64,000 nt of DNA, taken from Chloroflexota bacterium (GTDB lineage Bacteria; Chloroflexota; UBA11872). The translations under genes were made by a program, and so were the position numbers. Shown one piece after another: positions 8,220-16,365 of this stretch; positions within the stretch are counted from its first letter, which is position 1; every line of letters begins with the position of its first letter. The notes below the pieces were generated by a model. The model made no database searches. It was given only the letters and a program-made list of their open reading frames with translations, and was not told the origin of the DNA. The stretch is taken from contig JAJDUU010000021.1 of the NCBI GenBank assembly GCA_022826485.1, forward strand, positions 185,016 to 249,015, in the 5' to 3' direction.

Positions 8220-8325
8220 GCTGGCCCGATGCCTGGCCCGCATGGTGAATTACACTGAAAGCTCAAGGCGCGCGGAGACAAGGCGCACCCGTTGCCGCAT
8301 GGACGCGGAACGCAAAGGGAACTGA

Positions 8326-8643
8326 ATGACCATCGGGATCACCCTCAGCATGGAGACCGAAACCCACCTGGAAAAGGGCGTTGGGTATATCGCGCGCTGC
8401 ATTCCCCTTGATGTAAGCAGCCAGGGAGACACCGAGGAGCAGGCGCGCGAGAACCTCGTCGAAGCGGTCTGGCTGTTTCTGGAATCGTGCATCGAACGAG
8501 AAGTGCTCTTTCAGGTTCTGTCTGAATGTGGGGTAACTGTCGAATCGAAGCCTGTATCGCCACCTGAAGACGACTCGCCTGTTATCACGATTCCGATCCC
8601 GCTGTTGCTAACCCAACGTGCCCAATCGAATTACGCCAACTAG
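8326..8643 (+). CDS. hicB: HicB-family antitoxin
   Basis: 105 residues. The N-terminal 60 residues have the HicB fold pattern: GYIARCIPLDVSSQGDTEEQ followed by a helix ENLVEAVWLFLE. This is the partly degenerate RNase-H-like domain that binds and blocks HicA. The tail is Pro-rich (PVSPPEDDSPVITIPIP) and lacks an obvious DNA-binding domain. An AAGGGA sits seven bases upstream of the ATG, and a TACACT (8251-8256) may be its -10 box. Base composition is clearly AT-richer than the flanking genes. It overlaps the toxin gene by 26 bases, which couples their translation. Confidence 0.88.
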   Translation: MTIGITLSMETETHLEKGVGYIARCIPLDVSSQGDTEEQARENLVEAVWLFLESCIEREVLFQVLSECGVTVESKPVSPPEDDSPVITIPIPLLLTQRAQSNYAN

Positions 8644-8845
8644 TTGGCGTAAGCTTCAGCGAACCTTCGAAAAGGTCGGATACAGACTTGAGAGGACTAG
8701 AGGATCGCACCTGGTCCTCAGCAAGCCTGGTGTTGGTCGACCGCTCGTTATTCCACGAGCCAAGAATGTAGGAGTGGGAATAATCAGCGGGCTCCTGCGC
8801 ACTGCTGGGATGTCGCGCGAGGAGTATCTCGACCTATCAAAGTGA
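8618..8845 (+). CDS. hicA: HicA-family mRNA interferase toxin
   Basis: 75 residues with the compact dsRBD-like HicA fold: helix SWRKLQRTFEKVGYRLERT, then the strand with catalytic His31 in RGSHLVLSK, a strand PLVIP, and helices ending SREEYLDLSK. HicA cleaves mRNA when not bound by HicB. The GTG at 8618 is the only start that retains the first helix, and it lies inside hicB. Antitoxin-first order is the less common arrangement but is well known. The pair looks like an acquired addiction or stress module. Confidence 0.88.
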   Translation: MPNRITPTSWRKLQRTFEKVGYRLERTRGSHLVLSKPGVGRPLVIPRAKNVGVGIISGLLRTAGMSREEYLDLSK

Positions 8846-8933
8846 TGGCGCACCATTCTGATCACGTCCCACGCGGTCCAATCTCACCCGGCTATCATGG
8901 CGGTGCCGCAATTTGGAGCACGGATTGGCGCAG

Positions 8934-9899
8934 ATGACGCGTTTGGCGTTGGTCGGCAGCGGACCGGACGACGAGGCCTATGTTCGCGTCGCGCCGCGGG
9001 TGTCCGGCGCAACCGTCGCCGCCGTCAGCGACGGCGCGCAGGCCGGCTCGGGCAATGTGGTTTCGGCGCCAACTCTCGCGGACCTGCTCGAAGCCCACGC
9101 GGACGCGATCGATGCCGTGATCGTCCAAACGCCCACCGACGAGCGGGCGAGCCACATCAAGGCGGCTGCGGCGGACGGCAAGCATGTGCTGGTCAAGGGT
9201 CCGCTGGGGCGCTCGTCCGCCGAAGCGCGTGAAACGGCCAACGCCTGCGCCGGCGTGGTGTTCATGGCCGGGCAGATCGATCGGTATCGCTCGGACGTTG
9301 CGGCCGTGCGCGCGAGCATGGACGCGGGACAGATGGGCCAACCCGGCCTGGTGCGCAGCCATCGCTGGCAACCGCCGCCCACGGGCTGGCGACTCGACGC
9401 CGACCGCAGCGGCGGTATCTTCATCCACGAGCTCACCCGGGACATTGACCTCGCGGCCTGGCTGTTCGACGGGCCTCCCGACACCGTGTTCGCGATCGCG
9501 CGAGGCTCGGACTCCGACCGGCCGGACGCGGCGGTGGTGCATCTTGGGTTTCCCGATGGCGGGATGGCCGTGCTGGACGTGACCACGGCGCTGCCCCAAG
9601 GCGAGGCCTATTGGTCTCTGCAACTGATCGGCGCGGACGGCGCGGTATACGCCGACGACCAGCACAACATGCAACTGCTCTACGCGGGCGGGTCGCCCGC
9701 CGCCCGGCTCACAAGCACCGGCGACGCCACCGTGTTGAGCCAACTCGAGGCGTTCGTGGGCGCCGTGAACAACGACGCCGATGCTTCGGCCAGCGTTGAC
9801 GCAGGCGTCTTGGCCCTCGAAGTGGCCGAAGCCGCCTCGGCCTCGGCCGCGTCCGGTCGGGCGGCCATGCGCACGGAGGACGGCTATGTCCTCGTCTAG
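8934..9899 (+). CDS. Gfo/Idh/MocA-family oxidoreductase, probably catalytically impaired
   Basis: 321 residues from ATG 8934; an in-frame TTG at 8913 would add seven residues but has no ribosome-binding site. The N-terminal nucleotide-binding domain has ALVGSGP instead of a full GxGxxG. The usual EKP triplet, whose Lys is catalytic, reads K88-G89-P90 after HVLV, so the Lys position is Gly. The later GxHxxD signature reads GGIFIHELTRDIDL with Arg at the His position. The beta-sheet C-terminal domain is otherwise intact. It overlaps the next oxidoreductase gene by 14 bases. It may be a structural partner of that protein or bind a substrate without redox chemistry. Family sure, activity doubtful. 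Confidence 0.8.
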   Translation: MTRLALVGSGPDDEAYVRVAPRVSGATVAAVSDGAQAGSGNVVSAPTLADLLEAHADAIDAVIVQTPTDERASHIKAAAADGKHVLVKGPLGRSSAEARETANACAGVVFMAGQIDRYRSDVAAVRASMDAGQMGQPGLVRSHRWQPPPTGWRLDADRSGGIFIHELTRDIDLAAWLFDGPPDTVFAIARGSDSDRPDAAVVHLGFPDGGMAVLDVTTALPQGEAYWSLQLIGADGAVYADDQHNMQLLYAGGSPAARLTSTGDATVLSQLEAFVGAVNNDADASASVDAGVLALEVAEAASASAASGRAAMRTEDGYVLV

Positions 9900-10998
9900 A
9901 AGCGACTCGATCTTCCGCGTGGCGGTCCTGAGCGTGGTCAAGCACGACTACGTGCCGCTGGGATTGGCCACCCACCCACGATTCGATCCGGTCGTGGTGG
10001 CGGACGACGCCGAGCAGCCCGAATGGGTCCACGAGCGCAACCAAAAGCTGGCCGACGACCTGAACATTCCCTACGTGCGCGACGTGGAGGCGGCGCTGCG
10101 CGACTACGACGTCCAGGTGGCCTGCGTGAGCCCCGAGGCCGAACGCCACGCGGATCTCAGCGTGCGCGCCGCCGACGCCGGGCTGCACGTGGTGCAGGAC
10201 AAGCCTATGTCGACCCTGGTCTCCGAGTGCGACCGCATCGTGGAGGCCGTGGAGCGCAACGGCGTCAAGTTCCTCATGTGGAACCGCGACATGCTGCCGC
10301 CGATGCTGCACGCCCGCCGTGAGGTGCAGAGCGGCGCGATCGGGGACGTGCGCGCCATTCACGTCGACTTCTACTTCGCCAGGGACGCGGGTCCGCGCCG
10401 CGGGGAGAGCCCGGCCGGCGCTCCCAAGATCGACTGGCTGGAGGCACTGAAGGCCGCGCACGTGGACGGTTCGGACGGCGGCGTGGGGCATGCCCCGATG
10501 GGCGAGCTGCAAATCGAAGGCATCTACCCGCTGTCGCACATCGGGCTGCTCACCGGCGCCCGCGTCAAACGCGTGTTCGCACGCACGGCGTCCCACTTCC
10601 ACCAGCGGAACGTGGACCACGGCATCGACGACCTGGCCTCGGTGACGTTGGAAATGGAGCGCGGGATCGTGGGCACGCTGGCCATCGGCCGCATCGGGCG
10701 CGCCAAGCACGACAACGACGGCGAGATCAAAGTCCGCATCCTGGGTACCGCCGGCGCGATGGTCGTCGACGAGCCGCGGCCCGCAGTGCGGGTCTTCTAC
10801 AGGGGGCGGACCGCCGGTGATTCGCCCGCAGCACGCGTGGGCGGCGACGCCGACTGGCTCCTGATGGAGAACTTCGCCCAGGCCATCGACACCAACGGCG
10901 ACACGATCCTCAACGCGCGCGTAGGACGCGACATCGCCGCAACGGTGCAGGCGGCCATCGACTCGGGCCGCACGGGCCGTCCGGTCGAGGTGACCTAG
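9886..10998 (+). CDS. Gfo/Idh/MocA-family oxidoreductase
   Basis: 370 residues. The ATG at 9886 sits inside the end of the preceding paralogue. The NAD-binding beta-alpha-beta start is atypical (VAVLSVVKHDYVPL, no glycines), as in a known subset of the family. The catalytic motif is conserved as DKP (K106) after HVVQ. The C-terminal dehydrogenase domain has the expected long sheet, with EGIYPLSHIGLLTG where other members have the GxHxxD helix. Such enzymes oxidise or epimerise sugars, inositols or amino-sugars with bound NAD(P). The substrate cannot be read from the sequence. It is coupled to the previous, seemingly degenerate paralogue, so they may act as a pair. Confidence 0.85.
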   Translation: MSSSRSDSIFRVAVLSVVKHDYVPLGLATHPRFDPVVVADDAEQPEWVHERNQKLADDLNIPYVRDVEAALRDYDVQVACVSPEAERHADLSVRAADAGLHVVQDKPMSTLVSECDRIVEAVERNGVKFLMWNRDMLPPMLHARREVQSGAIGDVRAIHVDFYFARDAGPRRGESPAGAPKIDWLEALKAAHVDGSDGGVGHAPMGELQIEGIYPLSHIGLLTGARVKRVFARTASHFHQRNVDHGIDDLASVTLEMERGIVGTLAIGRIGRAKHDNDGEIKVRILGTAGAMVVDEPRPAVRVFYRGRTAGDSPAARVGGDADWLLMENFAQAIDTNGDTILNARVGRDIAATVQAAIDSGRTGRPVEVT

Positions 10999-12123
10999 CT
11001 AGGCATCGTACGGCGCGTCGAACTCCGCCGTCTCCACCCACGCCCCTCGCTCGGCGGACGCGACGGCGGCGTCAGTGAAGATTTGCACCCGCCAGCCGCC
11101 GTGCAATTCCGGCATCTCCGTGGGCTCGCCGGCCATGGTGGCCAGCAGGCCCGGATGGACCATGTCCCTGAAGTTGTTGATGGCGTCGGGTGGCGGCACG
11201 GTCTCGAGGTGCTCCGATTCGCCGGGCTTGCGCGCGATGCGCAGGTCGCCGGTCCAGCGGTTGATGGCCAGGGAAGCCTCTTCGCCGTGCAACTCAACGT
11301 CCGGCGCCAGCGCCGTTCGCAGGTAGGGCGCGTGCGAAACCATGAGCACGCCGACGGCGCCGTTGTTCATCTCGAATGTGAGATTGCCGTAGTCGAACGC
11401 CGTGCCCTTCCGCCGTGACTCCGCGGCCGTGGCATCGTGCGCTTCGCTCCAGGCGAGCGCCTCCTCGAGATTCACCTCGCCAAGCTCGGGCTTGGGCGGC
11501 GCCAACACGCCGGCCTGCGCGAACACGCGCCGCGCTTCGAGGCCGGTGAGCCAGCGCATGGTGTCGTAGGCATGGGAGCCGCCGTCGGCGACGCTGCCGG
11601 CGGCCGACTGCTCGGCGTCGTCACGCCAGGTAAAGGGCATGGATGTCAAGCGCGGGTTGTGCCAGCGATAGACGATGCCTCGGACCTCGCCGATCAAGCC
11701 CTCGGCCAGCAGCTGCCGCACGCGCGGGAATACCGGCACGCCGCGGATCCAAAACGGCACCATATGCCCCAGCCCGCTATCGCGGTAAGCGGTCCAGACG
11801 TCATGGGCTTCGCGCGCGTTCATGGCCACCGGCTTCTCGCACACGATGTGCTTGCCCTGCGCGGCGCACTCCAGGGCAATCTCGTAGTGCATGACGTCGG
11901 GAACCACCACCACGACGACGTCGACGTCGGGATGCGCCACCACTTCACGCCAGTCGGTGGTGACGAGCGTGGCGCCGTCCTCGCGCCCGGCGGCCTCCAG
12001 CAGATCGGGGCGACGCGCGCAGACGGCAACGATGTCGAATAGCTCCGGGACCTCCCGCATCTCGCGTCGATAGGGCACGCCGATAAACCCGGACGCACCG
12101 ATGACGCCAACCCTGAATCGCAT
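10999..12123 (-). CDS. Gfo/Idh/MocA-family oxidoreductase
   Basis: 374 residues. The start is set at the ATG at 12123 because MRFRVGVIGASGFIG gives a normal Rossmann N terminus (G6-x2-G9-x2-G12); the longer frame up to 12192 has no family similarity. EKP is intact in GKHIVCEKPVAMN, and the second signature is GGSHAYDTMRWLTG, so this copy should be catalytic. It converges on the preceding oxidoreductase with the two stop codons adjacent (TAG at 10996-10998, its complement at 10999-11001). It was probably recruited to the same sugar or polyol pathway, but its own transcript starts in the repeat-rich gap to its right. Confidence 0.88.
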   Translation of the reverse strand: MRFRVGVIGASGFIGVPYRREMREVPELFDIVAVCARRPDLLEAAGREDGATLVTTDWREVVAHPDVDVVVVVVPDVMHYEIALECAAQGKHIVCEKPVAMNAREAHDVWTAYRDSGLGHMVPFWIRGVPVFPRVRQLLAEGLIGEVRGIVYRWHNPRLTSMPFTWRDDAEQSAAGSVADGGSHAYDTMRWLTGLEARRVFAQAGVLAPPKPELGEVNLEEALAWSEAHDATAAESRRKGTAFDYGNLTFEMNNGAVGVLMVSHAPYLRTALAPDVELHGEEASLAINRWTGDLRIARKPGESEHLETVPPPDAINNFRDMVHPGLLATMAGEPTEMPELHGGWRVQIFTDAAVASAERGAWVETAEFDAPYDA

Positions 12124-12209
12124 GGCTCTACCTAACGGATGCCGCGCCGCATCATCAAACCGCGCGCGGTGGGCTTTGTCCACTGGGGACAAATCGGCCC
12201 CTGGCAGAA

Positions 12210-12237
12210 GTAGGGGCGGTTCGCGAACTGCCCCTAC
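12210..12237. repeat. Hairpin with GTAGGGGC arms
   Basis: Fourteen-base arms beginning GTAGGGGC and ending GCCCCTAC, with one mismatch and no loop. A shorter relative with GGGCAGCC / GGCTGCCC arms lies at 13783-13803. Confidence 0.65.
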
Positions 12238-12321
12238 CCCAATCCGCCGGGGCGCGCTGTGTGGTCAATGAGTCCAGCGGGGCCTGGATTCCAGCCTGCG
12301 CCGGATTGACCAGTCCGGTGG

Positions 12322-12343
12322 CCCACGCTGCGTGCAGCGTGGG
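12322..12343. repeat. Hairpin with CCCACGCTGC arms, copy 1
   Basis: Perfect 10-base arms CCCACGCTGC / GCAGCGTGGG around a GT loop. The same arms recur at 23173-23194 with AC as the loop, about 11 kb away, so this is a dispersed element and not chance. Confidence 0.8.
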
Positions 12344-12453
12344 AATTTACCCCCTCGCGTTCAAACCGCCCCATCCGCCATTTCGAACGCAGTGAAAACT
12401 CTAGAGTGCGCGATCTCCGACGCGCGGATGAGACGGCGGCTGCCCGGACCTGG

Positions 12454-12473
12454 ATTCCGGCGTGCGCCGGAAT
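12454..12473. repeat. ATTCCGGCG inverted repeat, copy 2
   Basis: Arms ATTCCGGCG / CGCCGGAAT with TG as loop, followed by GACGAACGGGTTGCG. It is the same core as at 394-413 and 13968-13987. Confidence 0.75.
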
Positions 12474-12512
12474 GACGAACGGGTTGCGTAAGGCCCTCGG
12501 GCCGCTGGACGC

Positions 12513-13760
12513 TCAGCCCGTGGCGCTGCGCGCCTTCAACGCCTGCAGCCGGCGTTCGAGGCGTGCCAGCCGGTGCTCCAGCGCGGGGCGCGCGAGCGGT
12601 TGGGGCAGGGCGTCCAGGAGGCGCTCGGCTTGCTCCAGGGCTTCGAGCGTGCAGTCGCGCGCGGTGTGGAACGCGCCGGCGCGATGCTCGTGGTACTTGG
12701 CCAGCTCGACCAGCGCCCAGATGGCGGAACGTCCCCGGCGTCGCCGCATGCCCTCCCACAAATCCACCGCCGGAGGCCAGGCGCCGCGCCGCTTGTGAGT
12801 CAGGCTGAGCGGCGCCTGCGCCAATGGCTGCAGGGCTTCGTCCAGGCCTAGCTCCAGCGCTCGCGCGTAGGCCGCGAGAGCCGTTTCGACATCACCGGCC
12901 AGCGCGAACGATCGCGCCGCACCGAGCACCTCGGCGGGCTGCGCCGCGGGGCTGCGCCAGCCGCCGAAGGCGTCGCAGGCGCGCGCCAGCAAGGCGGCCA
13001 TGGAGACCATGTCCGTCCGGTTGTGGGCCACCACCGGCACGAGCTCGCGGGCGTCGCCGGTGCGCAGGTAGCGAAAGTAGATCTCGGGAATCTCGTGGCT
13101 CGGCACATCGAGCTCCCGCTCGACCCCGAGGATCTCCCGCTCCAGCGTGCCGAGGTCGCGGCGCGGAAGCTGGTAGCGCCAGAGGCGGCGCGCGACGTGC
13201 AGCAGGTCCAGCGCGCCCAAGGCGTCGAGTGACGTGCGCCGGCGGTTCATGACGAACCGCGTCCGCAGCAGCGGCAGATCGAAGCTCTTGCCGTTGAAGC
13301 TCACGGTCCAATCGAACCGGGAGATCAGGCCCGCCAGGTGCGCCATCATGGCCGGCTCGTCGGCATGATCGCGCATGAAGTACTGCTCGACCCGCAGCGC
13401 GCCGTCCTCCACCCAACCGCAGCCGACCAGAAAGGCGTAGGTGCCGGTGCCGCCGGCCAACCCGGTGGTCTCCGTGTCAATGAACAGCGCCCGCTCCAGC
13501 TCGAAGTCTTCGAGGTCTGGATCGCCGCTGAGCGTGGTCAACGCACGCCGGTCGGCGTTGCCGGGCCACCCCGCCGACAGCCCATTCGGCAGCGGGTGGG
13601 TTTCGCTGATCACGAAGAACGACCCGGCGTCATTGGACTCCAGCGCGCCGGCGACGACGTCCTCGACCGGCACGCTGGGAACGGCAACTCGAGGTTCGAC
13701 CGCCACAGCCTCGACCGGCTCCCACGGCCGGTTCCAGGCCATGGCACGGCCGCCGGTCAT
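12513..13760 (-). CDS. mrfB: MrfB/YprB-like DEDDh exonuclease with helical-repeat tail
   Basis: 415 residues. Residues 88-260 form an RNase-H-like DEDD exonuclease: D95 and E97 in FIDTETTG, D161 in SFNGKSFDLPLL, and H246 with D250 in AHNRTDM. All four acidic residues and the general-base His are present. Residues 265-415 are Ala/Leu-rich helical pairs resembling TPR repeats. In Bacillus subtilis the YprA/YprB pair, renamed MrfA/MrfB, repairs mitomycin-C damage, with MrfB as the metal-dependent nuclease. Here the helicase gene lies just upstream on the same strand, separated by 286 bases of repeats. M7 (13742) is an alternative start. Confidence 0.87.
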   Translation of the reverse strand: MTGGRAMAWNRPWEPVEAVAVEPRVAVPSVPVEDVVAGALESNDAGSFFVISETHPLPNGLSAGWPGNADRRALTTLSGDPDLEDFELERALFIDTETTGLAGGTGTYAFLVGCGWVEDGALRVEQYFMRDHADEPAMMAHLAGLISRFDWTVSFNGKSFDLPLLRTRFVMNRRRTSLDALGALDLLHVARRLWRYQLPRRDLGTLEREILGVERELDVPSHEIPEIYFRYLRTGDARELVPVVAHNRTDMVSMAALLARACDAFGGWRSPAAQPAEVLGAARSFALAGDVETALAAYARALELGLDEALQPLAQAPLSLTHKRRGAWPPAVDLWEGMRRRRGRSAIWALVELAKYHEHRAGAFHTARDCTLEALEQAERLLDALPQPLARPALEHRLARLERRLQALKARSATG

Positions 13761-13782
13761 GAGCAGTCGTCAATCACTGTAG

Positions 13783-13803
13783 GGGCAGCCCTTGTGGCTG
13801 CCC
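13783..13803. repeat. Short hairpin with GGGCAGCC arms
   Basis: Perfect 8-base arms around a CTTGT loop, at the left end of a repeat cluster (13783-14002) between mrfA and mrfB. Confidence 0.6.
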
Positions 13804-13906
13804 GGATCGAACCGGACGGGTGTCCACCAGGGACGCCCATACGCGGAAAAGCGGGTCGCGGGGACTGGATTCCCGCCTTCGGAGACCTTTGCATAAGTCT
13901 GTAGAG

Positions 13907-13925
13907 GCGGGTCTGCGACCCGCCC
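13907..13925. repeat. Hairpin with GGCGGGTC arms
   Basis: Perfect 8-base arms around TGC. It precedes the composite repeat at 13953 just as the hairpin at 330-350 precedes the copy at 379. Confidence 0.6.
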
Positions 13926-13952
13926 GACCCCAACCATCCGGCGCGCTTCCAG

Positions 13953-14002
13953 GTTCGACCGGACTGGATTCCGGCCTTCGCCGGAATGACGGAGGGGTTT
14001 CG
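13953..14002. repeat. Interspersed repeat with ATTCCGGC inverted arms, copy 3
   Basis: Nearly base-for-base the unit at 379-427: the same GTTCGACCGGACTGG lead, inverted arms ATTCCGGC / GCCGGAAT, and a GACGGAGGGGTTTCG tail. It lies inside the mrfA-mrfB gap, about 45 bases after the end of mrfA. Confidence 0.75.
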
Positions 14003-14046
14003 AAAAGGTCTCCCTTCGCGGGAATGACGCAAGGATTTGCACGGCC

Positions 14047-16365
14047 CTATTCCAAGGAGAGGGGCCCAGCACTCGTCGTAGCCAACGCCGCAACGGGCAC
14101 GCCCGCGCGTGCCCGCAGCACCCGCAGCGTGGCCGACTTGGCGCTGATGCCGTCGGCGACCGGCGGTCCGACGCAGGCCGGGCAGCCCTCGGCGCAGTCG
14201 CAGTCGGCGGCCAGTTCGGCCGCGGCCTGCATGACCTGATCGAACGACGCATACAGCCGCTCGCTGAGCCCCACGCCGCCCGGATAGCGGTCATAGAGAT
14301 ACAGCGTCGGTGCCTGGGTGAACGGCGACTTGATCTCGCTGACGACGCCCAGGTCGTGCGGATCGCACATCAGATAGACCGCCGCCACGTTGGGCAGCAG
14401 GTGACGCGCGCCCCAGAGGCCGGATTCGATCTCGGCGCGGGAGAGCCTCTCGGTCAGCTCCGGGCGCATCCAGGCCCAGCACGCCTGGGTGTGCATCTCC
14501 TGCTCGGGGAGGTCGATGGTGCCCCAGCCGACGTTGTCGTCGTCGCTGATGCGCAGCTTCTTGAAGATCGTGGGCCGGGCCGTCACGCGCACCTCGCCCC
14601 ACGAGCGACCCAGCGGCGCATCGGCCTGCTGCTCGAAGTCGTCGAGCACGGCGAGTTTGACGTTCATGCTGGCGACGGTGTAGTGCTCCACCGAGACCTC
14701 TTCCACGTACGCCTTGCCCTGCTCCCAATCGAGGCGGTTGACGTGAAACTGGCGTCCATCGTGGAGATAGATCGCGTCCTCGTGCACGCGTGTGGGCGCA
14801 GAGAAGCGGTCGACCTGGCCGATCACCTGGGGTCGGCTCTCGTCGGTCACGATGACGATGTTGTCGAGCGTGCCGGTGCGCAGGCTCACGAACTGCGCCG
14901 GGTAGTCGTCGGCGGTCCAGTGATAGGTGCCGCCGGCCTGGTGCAGGATGCCTTCGTCGACGAGCATCCGCACCGCGCCGTCCGTGGTGGACACGCCGAA
15001 GGCCTCGTCCTCGACCAGCGGCAACTCGAACGCGGCGCACTTGAGGTGGCTGGTGTAGACGTAGAGGTTGTCGGGGTTGATGAGCGCCGACTCGACCGAC
15101 TCGCGCAGCACGAAGTCCGGATTCCGCGCCACGAACTGGTCCAGCGGGCTGGACCCGGCCACGTAGACCGCCACCGACGACTCGCGGCGGCGTCCCGCGC
15201 GGCCCACCTGCTGCCAGAAGCTCGCCAGCGACCCCGGATAGCCGCACAGCACCGCCGCCTGCGCCTGCCCGATGTCCACGCCCAGCTCCAGGGCATTGGT
15301 GGCGACGACCGCCCGCACGGTGCCGTCGCGCAGGCCCGCCTCAATCTCGCGGCGCTCGGCCGGCAGGTAGCCGCCGCGATAGCCGCGCACCTCGCCCCGG
15401 CCCAGGTGCGGGCCGCCCCGCAGCTTGCTGAGCAACAGCTCGGTGGCGGTGCGGCTGCGGGCGAAGGTGAGCGTCTGGATGTCGTTGCCCAGCAGCACCC
15501 CGGCGATCTCCGCCGCCGCGTCGATCTCCGAGGCCCGAATCCCCAGCTGCGCGTTCACGACCCGCGGGTTGTAGAAGATCAGGTGCTTCTCGCCGCGCGG
15601 CGAGCCGTCGTCGTCGACCACGCCCAGGTCGCGGTCAGTGAGCCGGTCGGCCAGCTGCTTCGGATTGGCAATGGTGGCGGAGCAGGCCACGATCTGCGGT
15701 CGCGAGCCGTAGAACTCGGCCACGCGCAGCAGACGCCGCAGCACGTTGGCCAGGTGGCTGCCGAAGATGCCGCGATAGACGTGCAGCTCGTCGAGCACGA
15801 TGAAGCGCAGGTTCTCGAACAGCCGGGTCCACTGGGTGTGGTGCGGCAGGATGCCCTGATGGAGCATGTCGGGGTTGGTGATGACCACGTGCCCCGCCTG
15901 CCGCAGCTTGCGCCGCGCGGTCGTCGGGGTGTCGCCGTCGTAGGTGTAGGTCTTGATGTCGGCCTCAGCGACCTGGACCAGCGAGTACAGCTCGTCGAGC
16001 TGGTCCTGCGCCAGGGCCTTGGTCGGGAAGAGGTAGAGCGCGCGGGCCTGGGGATCGTCCAGGATGGCCTGCACGACGGGCACGTTGTAGCAGAGGGTCT
16101 TGCCCGAGGCCGTGCCGGTGACAATGCAGACGTCCTCGCCGTCGAGCACGCGATCGATGGCCTCGGCCTGGTGGGTGTAGAGCTCGCGCACGCCGCGCTG
16201 CTCCAAGGCATGCCGCAGCACCGGCGCGATGCCCTGCGGCCAGGGCGCATGGCGCGCCTCGCGCGCGGGCCGAACCTTCCACGCCGTGACACCGCGAGCA
16301 AAGGCCGCGTCGCCGGAGAGGCGGTCGGCAAGCTGGGCGGCGTTCATGAAGACACCGGTCGGCAA
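14047..16365 (-). CDS. mrfA: MrfA/YprA-like DEAD/DEAH helicase with C-terminal DUF1998
   Basis: 772 residues. Helicase motifs are complete: Walker A GTASGKT (84-90), motif II DELH (192-195), SAT (229-231), and motif VI QQVGRAGRR in the second RecA domain. The C-terminal DUF1998 region ends with a zinc-type cysteine cluster (CDCAEGCPACVG). In B. subtilis the homologue MrfA is a 3'-5' DNA helicase acting with the nuclease MrfB on mitomycin-C lesions. Having both genes in the same order on one strand makes that role likely here. M7 (16347) is an alternative start. No LexA-type operator is evident upstream. Confidence 0.92.
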   Translation of the reverse strand: MPTGVFMNAAQLADRLSGDAAFARGVTAWKVRPAREARHAPWPQGIAPVLRHALEQRGVRELYTHQAEAIDRVLDGEDVCIVTGTASGKTLCYNVPVVQAILDDPQARALYLFPTKALAQDQLDELYSLVQVAEADIKTYTYDGDTPTTARRKLRQAGHVVITNPDMLHQGILPHHTQWTRLFENLRFIVLDELHVYRGIFGSHLANVLRRLLRVAEFYGSRPQIVACSATIANPKQLADRLTDRDLGVVDDDGSPRGEKHLIFYNPRVVNAQLGIRASEIDAAAEIAGVLLGNDIQTLTFARSRTATELLLSKLRGGPHLGRGEVRGYRGGYLPAERREIEAGLRDGTVRAVVATNALELGVDIGQAQAAVLCGYPGSLASFWQQVGRAGRRRESSVAVYVAGSSPLDQFVARNPDFVLRESVESALINPDNLYVYTSHLKCAAFELPLVEDEAFGVSTTDGAVRMLVDEGILHQAGGTYHWTADDYPAQFVSLRTGTLDNIVIVTDESRPQVIGQVDRFSAPTRVHEDAIYLHDGRQFHVNRLDWEQGKAYVEEVSVEHYTVASMNVKLAVLDDFEQQADAPLGRSWGEVRVTARPTIFKKLRISDDDNVGWGTIDLPEQEMHTQACWAWMRPELTERLSRAEIESGLWGARHLLPNVAAVYLMCDPHDLGVVSEIKSPFTQAPTLYLYDRYPGGVGLSERLYASFDQVMQAAAELAADCDCAEGCPACVGPPVADGISAKSATLRVLRARAGVPVAALATTSAGPLSLE

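Larger units (their letters stand above)
12124..12512. other. Repeat-rich intergenic stretch (389 bases)
   Basis: No credible gene. The stretch carries three separate hairpins (12210-12237, 12322-12343, 12454-12473) and a degenerate ATTCC...GGATT half-copy near 12275. An AT-richer patch around 12390-12410 contains the palindrome ACTCTAGAGT. The hairpins lie between a gene start (12123) and a gene end (12513), so some may act as transcription or RNA-decay boundaries. Confidence 0.6.

Noticed and set aside
298..14002. Insertion sequence ends
   Set aside because: The ATTCC palindromes have no transposase between them and no target duplications were recognised; they fit small dispersed repeats.
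12124..14046. CRISPR array from clustered palindromes
   Set aside because: Repeats differ in sequence and spacing, there are no equal-length spacers and no cas genes.
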